NCBI RefSeq assembly: GCF_000003815.2
Contig: NC_049995.1
Location: forward strand, 15,719,163 to 15,783,162
DNA: 64,000 nt
Direction: 5' to 3'
Source of the DNA: Branchiostoma floridae
Taxonomy: Eukaryota; Chordata; Leptocardii; Amphioxiformes; Branchiostomatidae
Shown here: piece by piece, positions 46,101 through 56,900 of the stretch
Layout: each line of letters begins with the position of its first letter
How positions within the stretch are numbered: the stretch's first letter is position 1
Notes under the pieces: model-generated
What the model saw: only the letters and a program-made list of their open reading frames with translations
What the model was told of the DNA's origin: nothing
Databases searched by the model: none
Program-made: the position numbers and the translations under genes

Positions 46101-48060
46101 GGCCACCCCCATCAGCCTTAAACCCCCTCAAAAACAACGGATAAATGTTAGCCCACGGATAAAGGGGAACATCTTACCCTGATGGACTCGGCGAACCCCA
46201 CGGCGCCGAACTTGCTGGCACAGTAGTCCGACAGACCGGCAACCCCCATCAGACCCGCAGAGGACGCGATGCTGACCAGGTGTCCGTGGTTCTGTTCCAT
46301 CATATGGGGCAGGAACGCTTTTGTGGTCTGAGGGGTAGAGAAGGGGGTGATTTGCATGTTTCATATGCATAACTACGGTTAATTTACATAATTGTCATTC
46401 TGTTCTATCACGTGGAGAAGGGACGCTGGAGGACGCAATGCTGACGAGGTGTCCGTGGTTCTGTTCCATCATATGCGGCAGGAACGCCTTCGTGGTCTGT
46501 TTGGGGTAGAGAAATAGGTAATTTGCATATGCAAAATAATTTGCATAATTATCGTGATTCTGTTTCATCATGTGGGTGAGGAACGCCTTGTTGGTCTGTT
46601 TGGGGTAGAGAACTACTTTAATTTGCATATTTTGTACGCATGCTTTGTACGGATAATAATATATTCCGTCGTCATATAGCTATAGGTTGAGGAATTCCTT
46701 AGTGGTCTGTTGGGGTAGAGAATGTATAATTTGCATGTTTTACATGCATAATTATGGTAAATTTGCATACGCTTTTTCGATTGTATTTCATCATGTGGGG
46801 AGAAAGTAGAGAAGAGATAATTTCCATATTTTATACACACAATTCAAATGAATGATAATTTCGTAGGTTTGATGCAGGTTTTTCTCACCCAGAAGTGTGC
46901 GTTGGTGTTGATGTCCATGGTTTTCTGGATGAGGTCATCAGGGCAGTCCAGAAACTTCCGGCCCGTCACGATCCCAGCGTTGTTGATCAGGATGGTCACG
47001 TGACCCACGCTAGTCTTCACCTGTTGTGAAATCATAGCAAACACCACTGTTTATACTTTACACATGAGGTGTTTGCCGACCCATATGTCTGGGGGCTAAA
47101 TGCAAGGGGGTGCACCTGTTAAATACTATTACGGATTCCGTGTTACGTTAGGCCTATACAGTCCTAATGTCCAACCGGAGTCCTGTCGGGCAGCTACCGG
47201 GAACAAAAAGCATGATGTAAAGACACCACACTACAGAAGACGCAAAGAGAATAGTAGTGGGGATTATTTGTGTATATTTCTACGGATACATTTTTTGGGG
47301 GGCCCGGTTTGGAAATGTGACGCAGGCCTATAAACTGGGGAGTCACTTCTACGTTGAAGCATTACACTGTACAACCAAGGTGCCCCGAGAGCCAAGACAG
47401 TGTCGAGAAAGTTTTAGAGCGGTAACTATACGTCCTCGTTATAACCAAGCATACATGTATGTTCCCAGTAAACGTCAATTCGAACCTCGGTTCGATTAGG
47501 AGATAACCGAACGGTCAGGGTTCTAACCTTCGTTCGATTAGGAGATAATCGAACCAAGGTTCGACTGAGGGTTCGATTGTCTCTAAGTCTCGGTTCGAAC
47601 TGAGGGCATAGTAACACCAAGGACCAAAGAGGTTGAAAAATATCTCCTAGGTAACACCAAGGAGGTTATATCTAATATAACCTCCTTGGTAACACCAACA
47701 GTGAATGACCGCTCGGTCACTGACCTGCTGCGCGACCCTGTAGATGTCGTCCCTCTTGCTACAGTCGCACACGAAGCCGAACGCCTTCCCTCCTTCCTGC
47801 CGAATCATCTGCACAGTCGCCTCGTTCGCCTCCTCGTTGATGTCCCAGGCGACGATGGTGGCCCCCAGGCGGGCGAAGCTGAGCGCCATGCCGCGGCCGA
47901 GCCCGCTGCCCGCCCCGGTGATCAGCGCGATCTCGCCCGAGACGGACTTCTTGGCGGGCGGGAAAATAAAACTCACGAGGTTGACTAGTCCAGCGATCAG
48001 CGAAAAGAGCATCAGCATACCGAATCGAAGGGCGACCACGAAGCCCTTTAGGATCGACAT
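43103..48060 (-). CDS. SDR16C-family membrane dehydrogenase/reductase, copy C
   Basis: Six coding exons on the minus strand: 47725-48060, 46889-47020, 46178-46327, 44701-44795, 44180-44296 and 43103-43205 (TGA), 310 residues. The N-terminal membrane segment differs from A and B ([17 protein letters not shown]). From [20 protein letters not shown] to the end of exon 1 it is essentially identical. NNAG, the active-site Ser (SIASSAG) and YCASK are intact. The tail is GRQGNKKEK. The last exon must use the acceptor before 43205, since the AG 13 bases further in would give an early stop. Relative to A and B, the C-terminal part diverges most ([17 protein letters not shown]). Head-to-head with MED16, about 770 bp away. 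Confidence 0.93.
43262..43442. mobile_element. foldback MITE in the last intron of SDR copy C
   Basis: agactccataggtagct and agctagaaaaaccgtagaa are matched in inverse by ttctacggtttttccagcg and cctatggagtct. Inner arms pair gccggccagagaagtac with gtacttctctggtcggc. Confidence 0.8.
43592..43655 (-). repeat. copy of the SDR-C exon 6 acceptor edge
   Basis: gatccatcagcccctggggaactaacctggaagatcagac repeats the first about 20 bases of exon 6, its acceptor and intron flank (43180-43222), about 420 bp upstream in transcription order. Confidence 0.85.
43970..44179 (-). repeat. two copies of the SDR-C exon 5 donor edge with (TTTG)n spacers
   Basis: On the minus strand, the last about 50 bases of exon 5 (ending CTCAAGGGGTAAG) recur at about 44086-44140 and 43988-44050, each with its own donor, with (TTTG)n/(TTTA)n between units. 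Confidence 0.92.
44935..45032. repeat. three tandem short palindromes (30-bp unit)
   Basis: aattaacaccagtggtgtta and variants repeat three times with the spacer cattttg. Each unit is an inverted repeat with arms of about 11 bases (aattaacacc / ggtgttaatt). It is in intron 3 of SDR copy C. Confidence 0.85.
45356..45622. mobile_element. inverted-repeat element broken by the second gap
   Basis: taatgccccgccttatcctc .. tggtgagataat (45357-45395) is matched in reverse complement by attatctcaccatatacacc .. ggggcatta (45584-45620). The gap (45396-45495) lies between the arms. Confidence 0.8.
45396..45495. other. assembly gap (100 N)
   Basis: A run of 100 undetermined bases, a conventional gap length. 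The true distance is unknown. Confidence 1.
46037..46120 (-). repeat. copy of the SDR-C exon 3 donor edge
   Basis: The last about 75 bases of exon 3 (minus strand, [18 protein letters not shown] codons) with a donor GTAAGA recur just downstream of the true exon. Confidence 0.93.
46400..46830 (-). repeat. four decaying copies of the SDR-C exon 3 acceptor edge
   Basis: On the minus strand, units reading 'tctcta ccccaaacag ACCAcgaaggcgttcctgccgcatatgatggaacag' lie at about 46425-46510, 46560-46615, 46685-46730 and 46790-46815. Copies are shorter and more degraded with distance from the exon. Atttgcat-type octamer-like words recur between them. Confidence 0.88.
47475..47605. repeat. ttcga-rich inverted/direct repeats
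   Basis: Several copies of ggttcgattaggagata and its complement (cctcggttcgatt, aaccttcgttcgatt, ccaaggttcgact) within 130 bases of intron 1 of SDR copy C. Probably a decayed foldback. Confidence 0.65.
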
Positions 48061-48256
48061 TTTTTAGTCTTTTGGCCTCAAGAGATGTAGAAATGATTAT
48101 GTACACTTGGTCAAAATGGTAGCTGCACCCAGTCACCTGAACTTTTTAGTGGGTCACTGTGCGGCACTCTTTGGCCCCTCCGGTCCTTTATACCATGTCA
48201 ATATTGATCACGTGATTAGGTTCAACACGCCTTTTCCATTGATGATTGAAGAAGTT

Positions 48257-48600
48257 TCTCCAAGCAGATCCTATGGTAGCATAAGATACTGCTCAATGTG
48301 GGGATTTAATTTCGCGGTAGCGGGACAAAGGACTTTTCGAGGTGGTTTTAAGTTCGCGGTAGCACCATGCACTGTAGTCTCTTTACCTTTACTGCCATGG
48401 GAAAATGTTCGCGGTGGTTTAAAGTTCGCGGTGTTGTAAAGCGGTCACCGCAAAAACCGCGAACATTAAACCACCACGAAAGTTTCTGCATTAACAGTAG
48501 TATCAAAAGCTTGCAGAAGAGTGAAGCCGGCCGAGGAGTGTGCATTGACTCCCTTTGGCCAGCTCTGCTCCTTGGCCAACTTTGATACTATCTTATAACA
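48257..48600. mobile_element. MITE related to 5334-5504, interrupted by a second MITE
   Basis: tctccaagcagatcctatgg at 48257 and tagtatcaaaagcttgcaga after 48499 match the inverted copy at 5334-5504. The two halves are separated by the inserted element at 48287-48499. Confidence 0.75.
48287..48499. mobile_element. TACTGTAAATGCA-ended MITE, copy 4 (inverted, nested)
   Basis: The interior ttcgcgg/ccgcgaa arms are as in the copy at 3901. The right end TGCATTAACAGTA is preserved and the left end decayed (TACTG). It is flanked by TA where the host copy has a single TA. Confidence 0.8.
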
Positions 48601-48805
48601 GGTCATAACAATGCTTGAAAATATAAAATTGGGTCATTTCTTGTTGCTTTGATAGTGGATTTTTTTCTGTCGTATAGTAATTCTGATTTAATGAAAGTGG
48701 CAACAACACAAAAATATGCCAAGCAAAGTTACGATTATTCATCCAAACATCTGCTTGAAGTTTAGCTCTTGGAACGAGACATGACATCAGCCTGGGTACG
48801 AGGGC

Positions 48806-48837
48806 GGGTCAAAGGTCACCATTGCAAACATGGCGGC
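48806..48837 (+). promoter_or_regulatory. MED16 core promoter motifs: DR1 and YY1-type site
   Basis: GGGTCAAAGGTCA (48806-48818) is a direct repeat of the nuclear-receptor half-site with one-base spacing (DR1, bound by HNF4, RXR heterodimers or COUP-TF in animals). Eight bases later AAACATGGCGGC (48826-48837) matches the YY1 site often placed just after the start of transcription in TATA-less housekeeping genes. Together they suggest initiation near 48815-48830. Function is inferred. Confidence 0.6.
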
Positions 48838-48922
48838 ATGAAGCTAAAATTTTGCGCGTGATGTCTTTTGTTCACATTTTCGCGGTATTTGAATAAGTTT
48901 GAAGCTGATTTTTGGGCAAAAG
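48825..48922 (+). other. putative MED16 5' non-coding exon
   Basis: The segment from the YY1-type site ends at a good donor AAAAG|GTAAGG (exon end 48922). The coding exon begins after an acceptor TTTCTGCAG at 49505. Two tiny upstream frames (ATGGCGGCATGA, and ATGAAG to TGA) lie in this segment. The transcription start is inferred. Confidence 0.5.
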
Positions 48923-49262
48923 GTAAGGCATAATAGCAGTTCTGAGTAAGGATAGAAAGATGGAAGCTAACTGTTCGTTGTCGTTTCAGAGGAAATGATT
49001 TAATTGTTCGTTTTGTGCCCCCCTCCCCAGTTTTTTTGCTTTGTTTTGAAATGAGGTAAAACTTTTAAAAGCAATCTACAGTTACTAGTATTACGGTAGA
49101 CGAGAGTTCTTGACGACATTAGTAGACGAGACTGCTTCTGCTCGCCCCTTTTGTTTTACTGAAAAATATCATGCAGTTTGAAAAGAAAGAAACTTTCTTT
49201 CTTCCTTCCTTAATTAGTGCCTAGGATCATTATGTTGATCATTATGGCGCAGTCTTTACTTA

Positions 49263-49436
49263 TCCGAGGGACGGCCTTAGCCAAAGCTAGGTACTCATTT
49301 TCACCTGAGTGAAGCGGGGAAAGTTGTGTTAAGTGCCTTTCCTAAGGGCACAAGATCGGTGACACGGCAGGGTTCGAACTCAGGACCTCTTGGGCCTGAG
49401 CCCAACTCGCTGCCGATTATGCCACACAATCTTGCA
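49263..49436 (-). repeat. tRNA-derived SINE (inverted)
   Basis: The minus strand reads GGCATAATCGGCAGCGAGTT as an A-box-like head, CTGAGTTCGAACCCTGCC as B-box, then caccgatcttgtgcccttag and aggcacttaacacaacttt, as at 33650-33810. It lies in the first MED16 intron. Confidence 0.8.
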
Positions 49437-49517
49437 ATGTAACGTTACTGCAGTAACTTTTTCATTGTTTCACTTTCACCAGTTTTTTAAATTATATTTC
49501 TGCAGGTATAATAAGCC

Positions 49518-50933
49518 ATGGATGTGGTGTTTGTGAGTGAGTGGGAGAAACAAGACCAGGTCCGTTCCTACGTCCTCCCCACCCCATACGTCTGTTCCTG
49601 GTCCTGTCGGAATGTGCTTGCCTTCGCAGGTCCTGTACAGGTAGGTGTTGTTGTTGTTGTTGTTTTTGTTTTTGTTGTTTTTGTTGTTGTTGTTGAGTAG
49701 GAGAGACAAGACCAGGTCCGCTCCTATGTCCTCCCCACCCCATACGTCTGTTCCTGGTCCTGTAGGAATGTGCTGGCCTTCGCAGGACCTGTGCAGGTAG
49801 GTGTTATTGTTGTTGTTGTTGTTGGGTGTTGTTGTTGTTGTTGTTGTACAGGTAGGTGTGGTTGTTGTTGTTGGTGGTGGTAGGTGTGGTTGTTGTTGTT
49901 GTTGTACAGGTAGGTGTGGTTGTTGTTGTTGTTGTTGTTGGTAGGTGTGGTTGTTGTCGTTGTTGTTCATGGTCCTGTCAGAATGTGCTGGCCTTCGCAG
50001 GACCTATGCAGGTAGGTGCTAATGCTACCATATCAGTTCTTAGAATTGGATCATTAAGCTTTGGTCCACTGTTCATTGTACTTATTCTCTCTTTGTCATA
50101 TTTTAAGAGCTATAATGTAAAGAGCTAGATGTATTTCCTGGGTACAATGAACCTGTAAGTAAATATTGTACATAGTGTTAGAGTAGTATAGATCTTCCAC
50201 TGTTTAGTACAAATGTGTGCGGAAGAACGTAGTCTGAATGTAGGGACTCAACTAGCCTGATTAAATCTCGCTTATAGCAGCCCACCAAACAACCGCCGGC
50301 CCCCTAGGGAGGGTCCAGTTACAGCCCTGGACAGAGGAGTTTGTGTTACACAGACTAGGATTCAACCTGAATACATTGAATGATTGAATTGTTTTGTAAA
50401 TTCGTGTGTTTGTGTGTGAATCTTTCCCTAAAGGCAAAGGTAAAGGTTGTAAAGGCCAGTAGACACTTTGTTGTGGAAAACTCAGTAGAAAACTAGCTTA
50501 ACTGTTAAACTACTTCAAGATCACTTTCTTTCACTTTATGAGTTTAATAGTAAATTAATGTGCTGTATGTTAATGCTCTTTAGGGTCCGTGGTCTGATGC
50601 CTCGCTGGTTCGACCCATCCATGTGGTTGACCCTGACCGACCCTGGGACGTTCACAGTTTCAGTACACAGCATGGGGAGGATATTGTGGCTCTGGAGTGG
50701 GACCCATCAGGAACACAGCTACTGTCTGCTGAGAGGTGAGTTAGTTAGTTAGTCTGTTAATTAATCAGTTAGTTAGTTAGTTACTTAGTTAGTTGGAACA
50801 TAGCTACTGTCTGCTGAAAGGTGAGTTAGTTAGTTAGTTAGTTAGTGTACAGGTTCAGTACACAACACGGAGAGGATATTGTGGCATTGGAATGGGACCC
50901 CTCAGGAACACAGCTGCTGTCTGCTGAGAGGTG

Positions 50934-50976
<43 letters not shown>

Positions 50977-53900
50977 GCACAGCTTCAGTACACAGCACGG
51001 AGAGGACATTGTGGCGCTGGAGTGGGACCCCTCAGGAACACAGCTACTGTCTGCTGAGAGGTTAGTTAGTTAGTTAGTCTGTTAATTAATCAGTTAGTTA
51101 GTTAGTTACTTAGTTAGTTGGAACACAGCTACTGTCTGCTGAGAGGTTAGATAGTTAGTTAGTCTGTTAGTTAGTCAGTTAGTTAGTTACTTAGTTAGTT
51201 GGAACACAGCTACTGTCTGCTGAGAGGTTAGCTAGTCAGTTAGTTAGTCTGTTAGTTAGTCAGTCAGTTAGTTAGTTAGTTAGTTAGTTGGAACACAGCT
51301 ACTGTCTGCTGAGACGTTAGTTAGTTAGTTAGTCAGTTAGTCAGTTTTTTTAGTTAGTTAGTTAGTTAGTTGGAACACAGCTACTGTCTGCTGAGAGGTT
51401 AGTTAGTCAGTTAGTTAGTTAGTTAATTAGTTAATTAGTTAGTTAGTTAGTGCACAGTTTCAGTACGCAGCACGGAGAGGATATTGTGGCTCTGGAGTGG
51501 GACCCCTCCGGAACACAGCTACTGTCTAAAGGTATGTTAATGATAATGATTGAATGAAAAGACACAACTATTGCTTTGAATTCACCAGTTGAAGTCAGAA
51601 TTGCCTTGAAGAAGGTGACAGACGGTCACCAAAATGTTGGTGAGAATAAAGCAAAAAAAGAGTCTCTTTATTCAGTGACGTACTTACCAACCTGATTAAA
51701 CTTTTCACGGAGATAATGATGATATGACCTCTGTTAGCTGAGGCAACTAGGCATGGGAGATCCAGTTTGAAGTTTTTCCTCCAGTTTTCTGCACATCCCT
51801 GGCTTCCCAAAAGTCTTGCCTACTGTGCCAGGGGGGGTTAGTCGTCTTCAAAAACCCCAAAGTACTCCACAACATGACCTGTTACAAACATTTCTCACTG
51901 TTCAAACACCCGGTCTAACATATTGAATAGAGCTCAGAGATGTTTGTACCAGATAGTAGCGACTTTGACTAAAGTTTGAGCGTCCCGTTTATGTACGAAC
52001 ATAACCGACACACTACAGAAGATTCCCGGGAGCAGTTCCGTCATTGGCGTCTGGAATTACAATATACATAAAGCAGGGCTCGAAATACAAGGTGCATGTG
52101 CACCCAGGTGCACCCAAAATTGGAGCTGTGCACCCAAATATTTTCTTGGGTTTATGTATGTAAAGATATCAAGGTGTACTAGTATACATCTGATGCATCA
52201 TATTCTTGACATCTAAGGGTTAGAAAGATAATAAAAATGTCTGTCATGGTACTTGTTTAAGAATTTGATAGCGTGTAACTATGTTTTGTTGTTAGGTTTT
52301 TCTGACATTCTACTTAAATCTAAGTGGTGCACCCAAAAATTTTTTGGTGCACCCAATTTTTTAAGCTGGGGGTACCAGTGCACCTAATCCCAACAGTGCA
52401 ACAGTTTGTTTAATTGTATTGTTGACCTTACTTTTCTCTCAGGTTTGGTGAAGTGAAACTCTGGTCCATGAAAGACTACCTGGTGAATGATTGGCACCTG
52501 GTGACCTCGGTTGACCTTGACGGTGAGGAAATCGTCACCCTGCAGTGGCTTCATGTTGGCGGTCGTCTGACCTTGAACAACATGAACATGACCTCTACCG
52601 TCTTCAACGAGAAAATCACGCACCAAAGCTACGCGCCCTCGCTATCGGAATTCGGAGGGAAGGCCTGCAATGGCTGGGTCGCTGTCACGGCAACAGGAAT
52701 GGTGTACATAACCGCGTTGAGTAAGGATAACACTCCGACAACCGTTAGTGAATGTTTAGGGAACGTACGTTCACGTGTTGTCGTGGCGGACGCCGCGTTC
52801 ACCGTAAAGGGGTTCGTGATCATTGCTTTATCCGACGGAAACAGCATGTCGCCAGTGAAGTTCTACAAACTCAAACTCAGCAATGTCAATGAGAAATGCA
52901 CCATGCATATCGAGCCGCTGCCAAGCTTCTTTCTACGCTGCGCGGTCGACCCAAATAAAAAGGATAAGTACACCAACGTGACGCACGTGAAGTTTGAACA
53001 CCGGGAAGGCGTGGAGCAAGTCGTGGTGGTGGTCTCTGGGACAAACTCGAGCACTATAGAGGTATTTCTTTTTATCTTTATTTTATTTTCTACCAGATCA
53101 CTTCAGTGTCACTGATGAAAGATACCGGTAGTGGATACTACGTCTGACCGTTTCCAAAATCATATCCAGTTGCTTGAGTAACTGCTTTTAGGCATATCTT
53201 ATTACAGTAGAAGCCAGTTGATTGCACACCGGATAATCGCACACTTCTGTTAATTGCACAAAATCCCACTGTACTTGGATGTATAGTCTTCATTGATGTG
53301 TCTTTTGCTAGGTCTGGGGGCTGAGGAATGAACCAGTGACGCTCCACAAGATCTTCCAACCGCAAGCGCCCGCGGGAAAACAGCCAATGGCGGTGAAGTG
53401 GGGATCTCTGACCACCATCGCGGACCGTCCGCTCGTTACCGCCCTTGCGGTACCGAAGTTACCGGTTCAGTCCAGCAACCTTATAGAGAGTAAGGGTTAC
53501 GACACGAAGTTCTTCAATGGCAGCGCTCTGGCGATAGCATTCCAGGATGGCAATATCCACCTTGTGCAGAGGTAGGAATTGATAAATAAGAAATAGGCCA
53601 AATAGCAATTCATCTAGATATTTTTGTACACTATAGCGTAAATATACTAATTTAGACCAGTTGACAGAATGTTCTTGAAATCTAACCATCAGAAAATTAC
53701 TTTTATTGTACTTTGCTGGACTGCTTGCTTGTTAGCTATAGAGTTACAAACTCCAGTTCTGAGCAAGGAGGTTGCAAGAGTTCTGAGATAGTGTAATAAG
53801 TTTTATAATTATGCTGATTTTCTACTTTATCTTATGTTGTACACTCAAGTTTTTTTTCTGTGCACCAAAATGGCTAGGTTAGGTACACCAGTGCACCTTT

Positions 53901-56900
53901 TCCCAAAAAAGAACTTTGAGCCCTGATTACCCTAGCGCATGTTAGAATTGGCGCCGATGAAAAATGCCTCTTATGAAACTTATGTCTATGGCTAATCCAT
54001 GAACGAAAGCATTGTTCTTTCTGGCAATGATAGCTTTATTTTATTGGCTTTCCTTTCTGCCAATAATAGGCATACCTCTGATAGCTTTATTTTCTTTTTT
54101 TCTTTCTGGCAATGATACAAAAAATGTAGGTATACCTCTGCTTTATTTTGTTGTGTTTCCAGATTGACCCTCCACACCCTGGCCATGTTCAGTCTGGACT
54201 CCTGGCAGCGAGGTTTGGAGGAGACGGTTGCCAAGCGACAGCGCCTCTCGATGTTCCGTTTCCTGTCGTGCTGCGAGCTGTCCGGGACGTGCTGCGGCCT
54301 CATGGGAGTTGACCCCGGCGGGAGGCTGTACGTTTTCCGATTGACCCCGTCGCTGACGCAAAACGTGGATCCCGCTCTTCCGATCAGACACGTGGTATCT
54401 CTATTGGAGTACTGTATGGTAAGCACGTTTTGTTATTCCACAACTTGGCATGTTTATGAAGGTTAGACATCCAGGTAAACAATATTATTCAAATACAATT
54501 CAATCTCTACAACTGGATAAAAAAGTAGATGCACTTTCAGACATTTCGACACATGTAGCATTGCTGTTGGAGTACTGTATGGTATGAAAAGTCTCATATT
54601 GTACACATAGGTAGAGGTAGTCCCATAGCCTTTTTGAGGCCCTAGGGACAGTGGGTTGTTATCCACACATGGTCTCACTGCTGGAGTACTGTATGGTGAG
54701 TATGAAAAGTCACAGTTTGAAGGTACATGTGAAGGTAATAGTAGTAGTGCCACCGTTATCAGGCTAGGGCTTTATGACGGGGTCCAAATTTTTTAGTGAC
54801 TGAGAGTTGTAACTACAGGCTTGTGTATTGTACATGGTCTCCCTGCTGGAGTACCGTATGGTAAACACTAGGGGTAGGTACCGGTACAGAAAATTCAGGT
54901 CCAGGTATGGTCCAGGTCTGGAGGATCAGGTCCAGGTCCAGACCTGAACCTGGACCTGATTGTCGTTGAAGAGATTCATAACTTGATAAGTCACGTATTT
55001 TTTCTTTAAACACTGACTAATTTTCAAAGGTAAACACACATACCTCCAAATTTTTTATGGCTATCAATCCATCTTGTTCACGGAGTGACCAAGTCTCGTG
55101 AGGGTGCAAGACTAGATCGAGACTTGCATGGACTGTAAGGATTGAAGTCTGCCATCTCTGACTGCCTTGTTTTGTTCTTGTTGTTTTCTCTTTATAATTA
55201 TTAACAGTTATCAGGTTGGGACTGTTGGGACGTACTGTTAGTGGTAGGACCCAGCATGGTGGAGTCTGTGATTGACAAGTTGACAGACAACTACAGTCAG
55301 CAGAGGGGTGAAATCTGCCATCTCTGACTGCCCTGTTATTTTCTCTTTAACAGTTATCAGGTTGGGACTGTTGGGATGTGCTTCTCCTGGTGGGACCAGG
55401 CATGGCGGAGTAGTAGCATTGAAGGGGTGAAGTCTGCCATCTCTGATTGTCTTAACTTGTCCCTCAATGTAGTGCCACAATAGTGTTTGGGATGAGGATA
55501 CATGCCTGATGTGAGGGGGTGAAGTCTGCTGTCTCTGACTGCCTTGTTGTTTGGAGGCTGTCTTTTCCATCACTGCATTTTGGATGGGAATAGACAACCT
55601 CGATGTGAGGGGGTGAAGTCTGCCATCTCTGACTGCCATGTTTTTTCCATCCCAGCTCTCAGGTTGGGACTGTCGAAACGTGCTACTGTGTAAGTAGCAA
55701 AAGTGCTGGAACCAAGCAAAATTGAGGGGGTGAAGTCTGCCATCTCTGACTCCCCTGTTGTTTTTCTACCCCAGCTCTCAGGTTGGGACTGTCGAAACGT
55801 GCTACTGTGTAAGTAGCAAAAGTGCTGGAACCAAGCAAAATTGAGGGGGTGAAGTCTGCCATCTCTGACTCCCCTGTTGTTTTTCTACCCCAGCTCTCAG
55901 GTTGGGACTGCTGGGATGTACTACTGGTAGTGGGACCAAGCATGGTGGAATCTGTGATTGACAAATTGACAGACAACTACAGTCAGCAGAACCCCGCCTT
56001 ACAGCAGATCCACCTCACCAAGTTTGTGGCCATCAAGGCAGCATTATACAGGTGAGTACCATTCTTAATGTTACCTTTATACTAATTATAGCACTGGGGA
56101 TCATCTCAAATATTCTCGTGTTATCTTAGAGGAGTCAGATCCACCTCACCAGGTTTGTCGCCATCAAGGCAGCATTATACAGGTGAGAACCGTTCTCAAT
56201 GTTACCTTAAGTTTATACTAATTATAGCACTGGGGATCATCTCAAATGTTCTCGTGTTATCCTAGAGGAGTCAGATCCACCTCACCAAGTTTGTGGCCAT
56301 CAAGGCAGCATTATACAGGTGAGTACCATTTAAAACTTTTTATTTTAATATATTTATACTCCCACCCATTCTTGCTGCAGTTATGAGTATGTGCACTAGA
56401 TGGCTCTTCTGAATCATAGACTAACATTTTCATACATATTATGTGGGATATATTTCATTGGAGAGTATTTCAGAGTATAGATATGTGCCCTTGATTAACA
56501 AACTTATTGTGTACTAGGTGTAAAATCTGATTTGTGGTTATTCGTATATTAAGATTTTTCCATAGAGAAAATGTGAATGTCTTGAAAACTTAACATTATT
56601 CTGGGCTGTTTAAGATAGCAACATTTCTACCTGTCCTGAAATCTTAACATAGTCTGAGTACCATCCTCCGTAGTGACCGTTGGCTCACTACTTTTACCAG
56701 CGATCACTACAGAGTATGGTACTCAGGCTAGTCTTACCATTATTTTGTTGTCAAAGTAGCAATTTCTTAACATCCCAATATCCCCACAGATTGACCAATA
56801 CTTTTTCCAGCGATCACTACAGAGAATGGTACTCAGCCTAGTCTTAACATTATTCTGTTTTGTCAAAGTAGCAATATCTTTACATTACAATATCTCCACA

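Noticed and set aside
49697-49796. Second MED16 start exon
   Set aside because: The copy has a stop in place of the start region (gagtaggagag) and no ATG in frame. It is an exon-edge duplicate within a (TTG)n intron.
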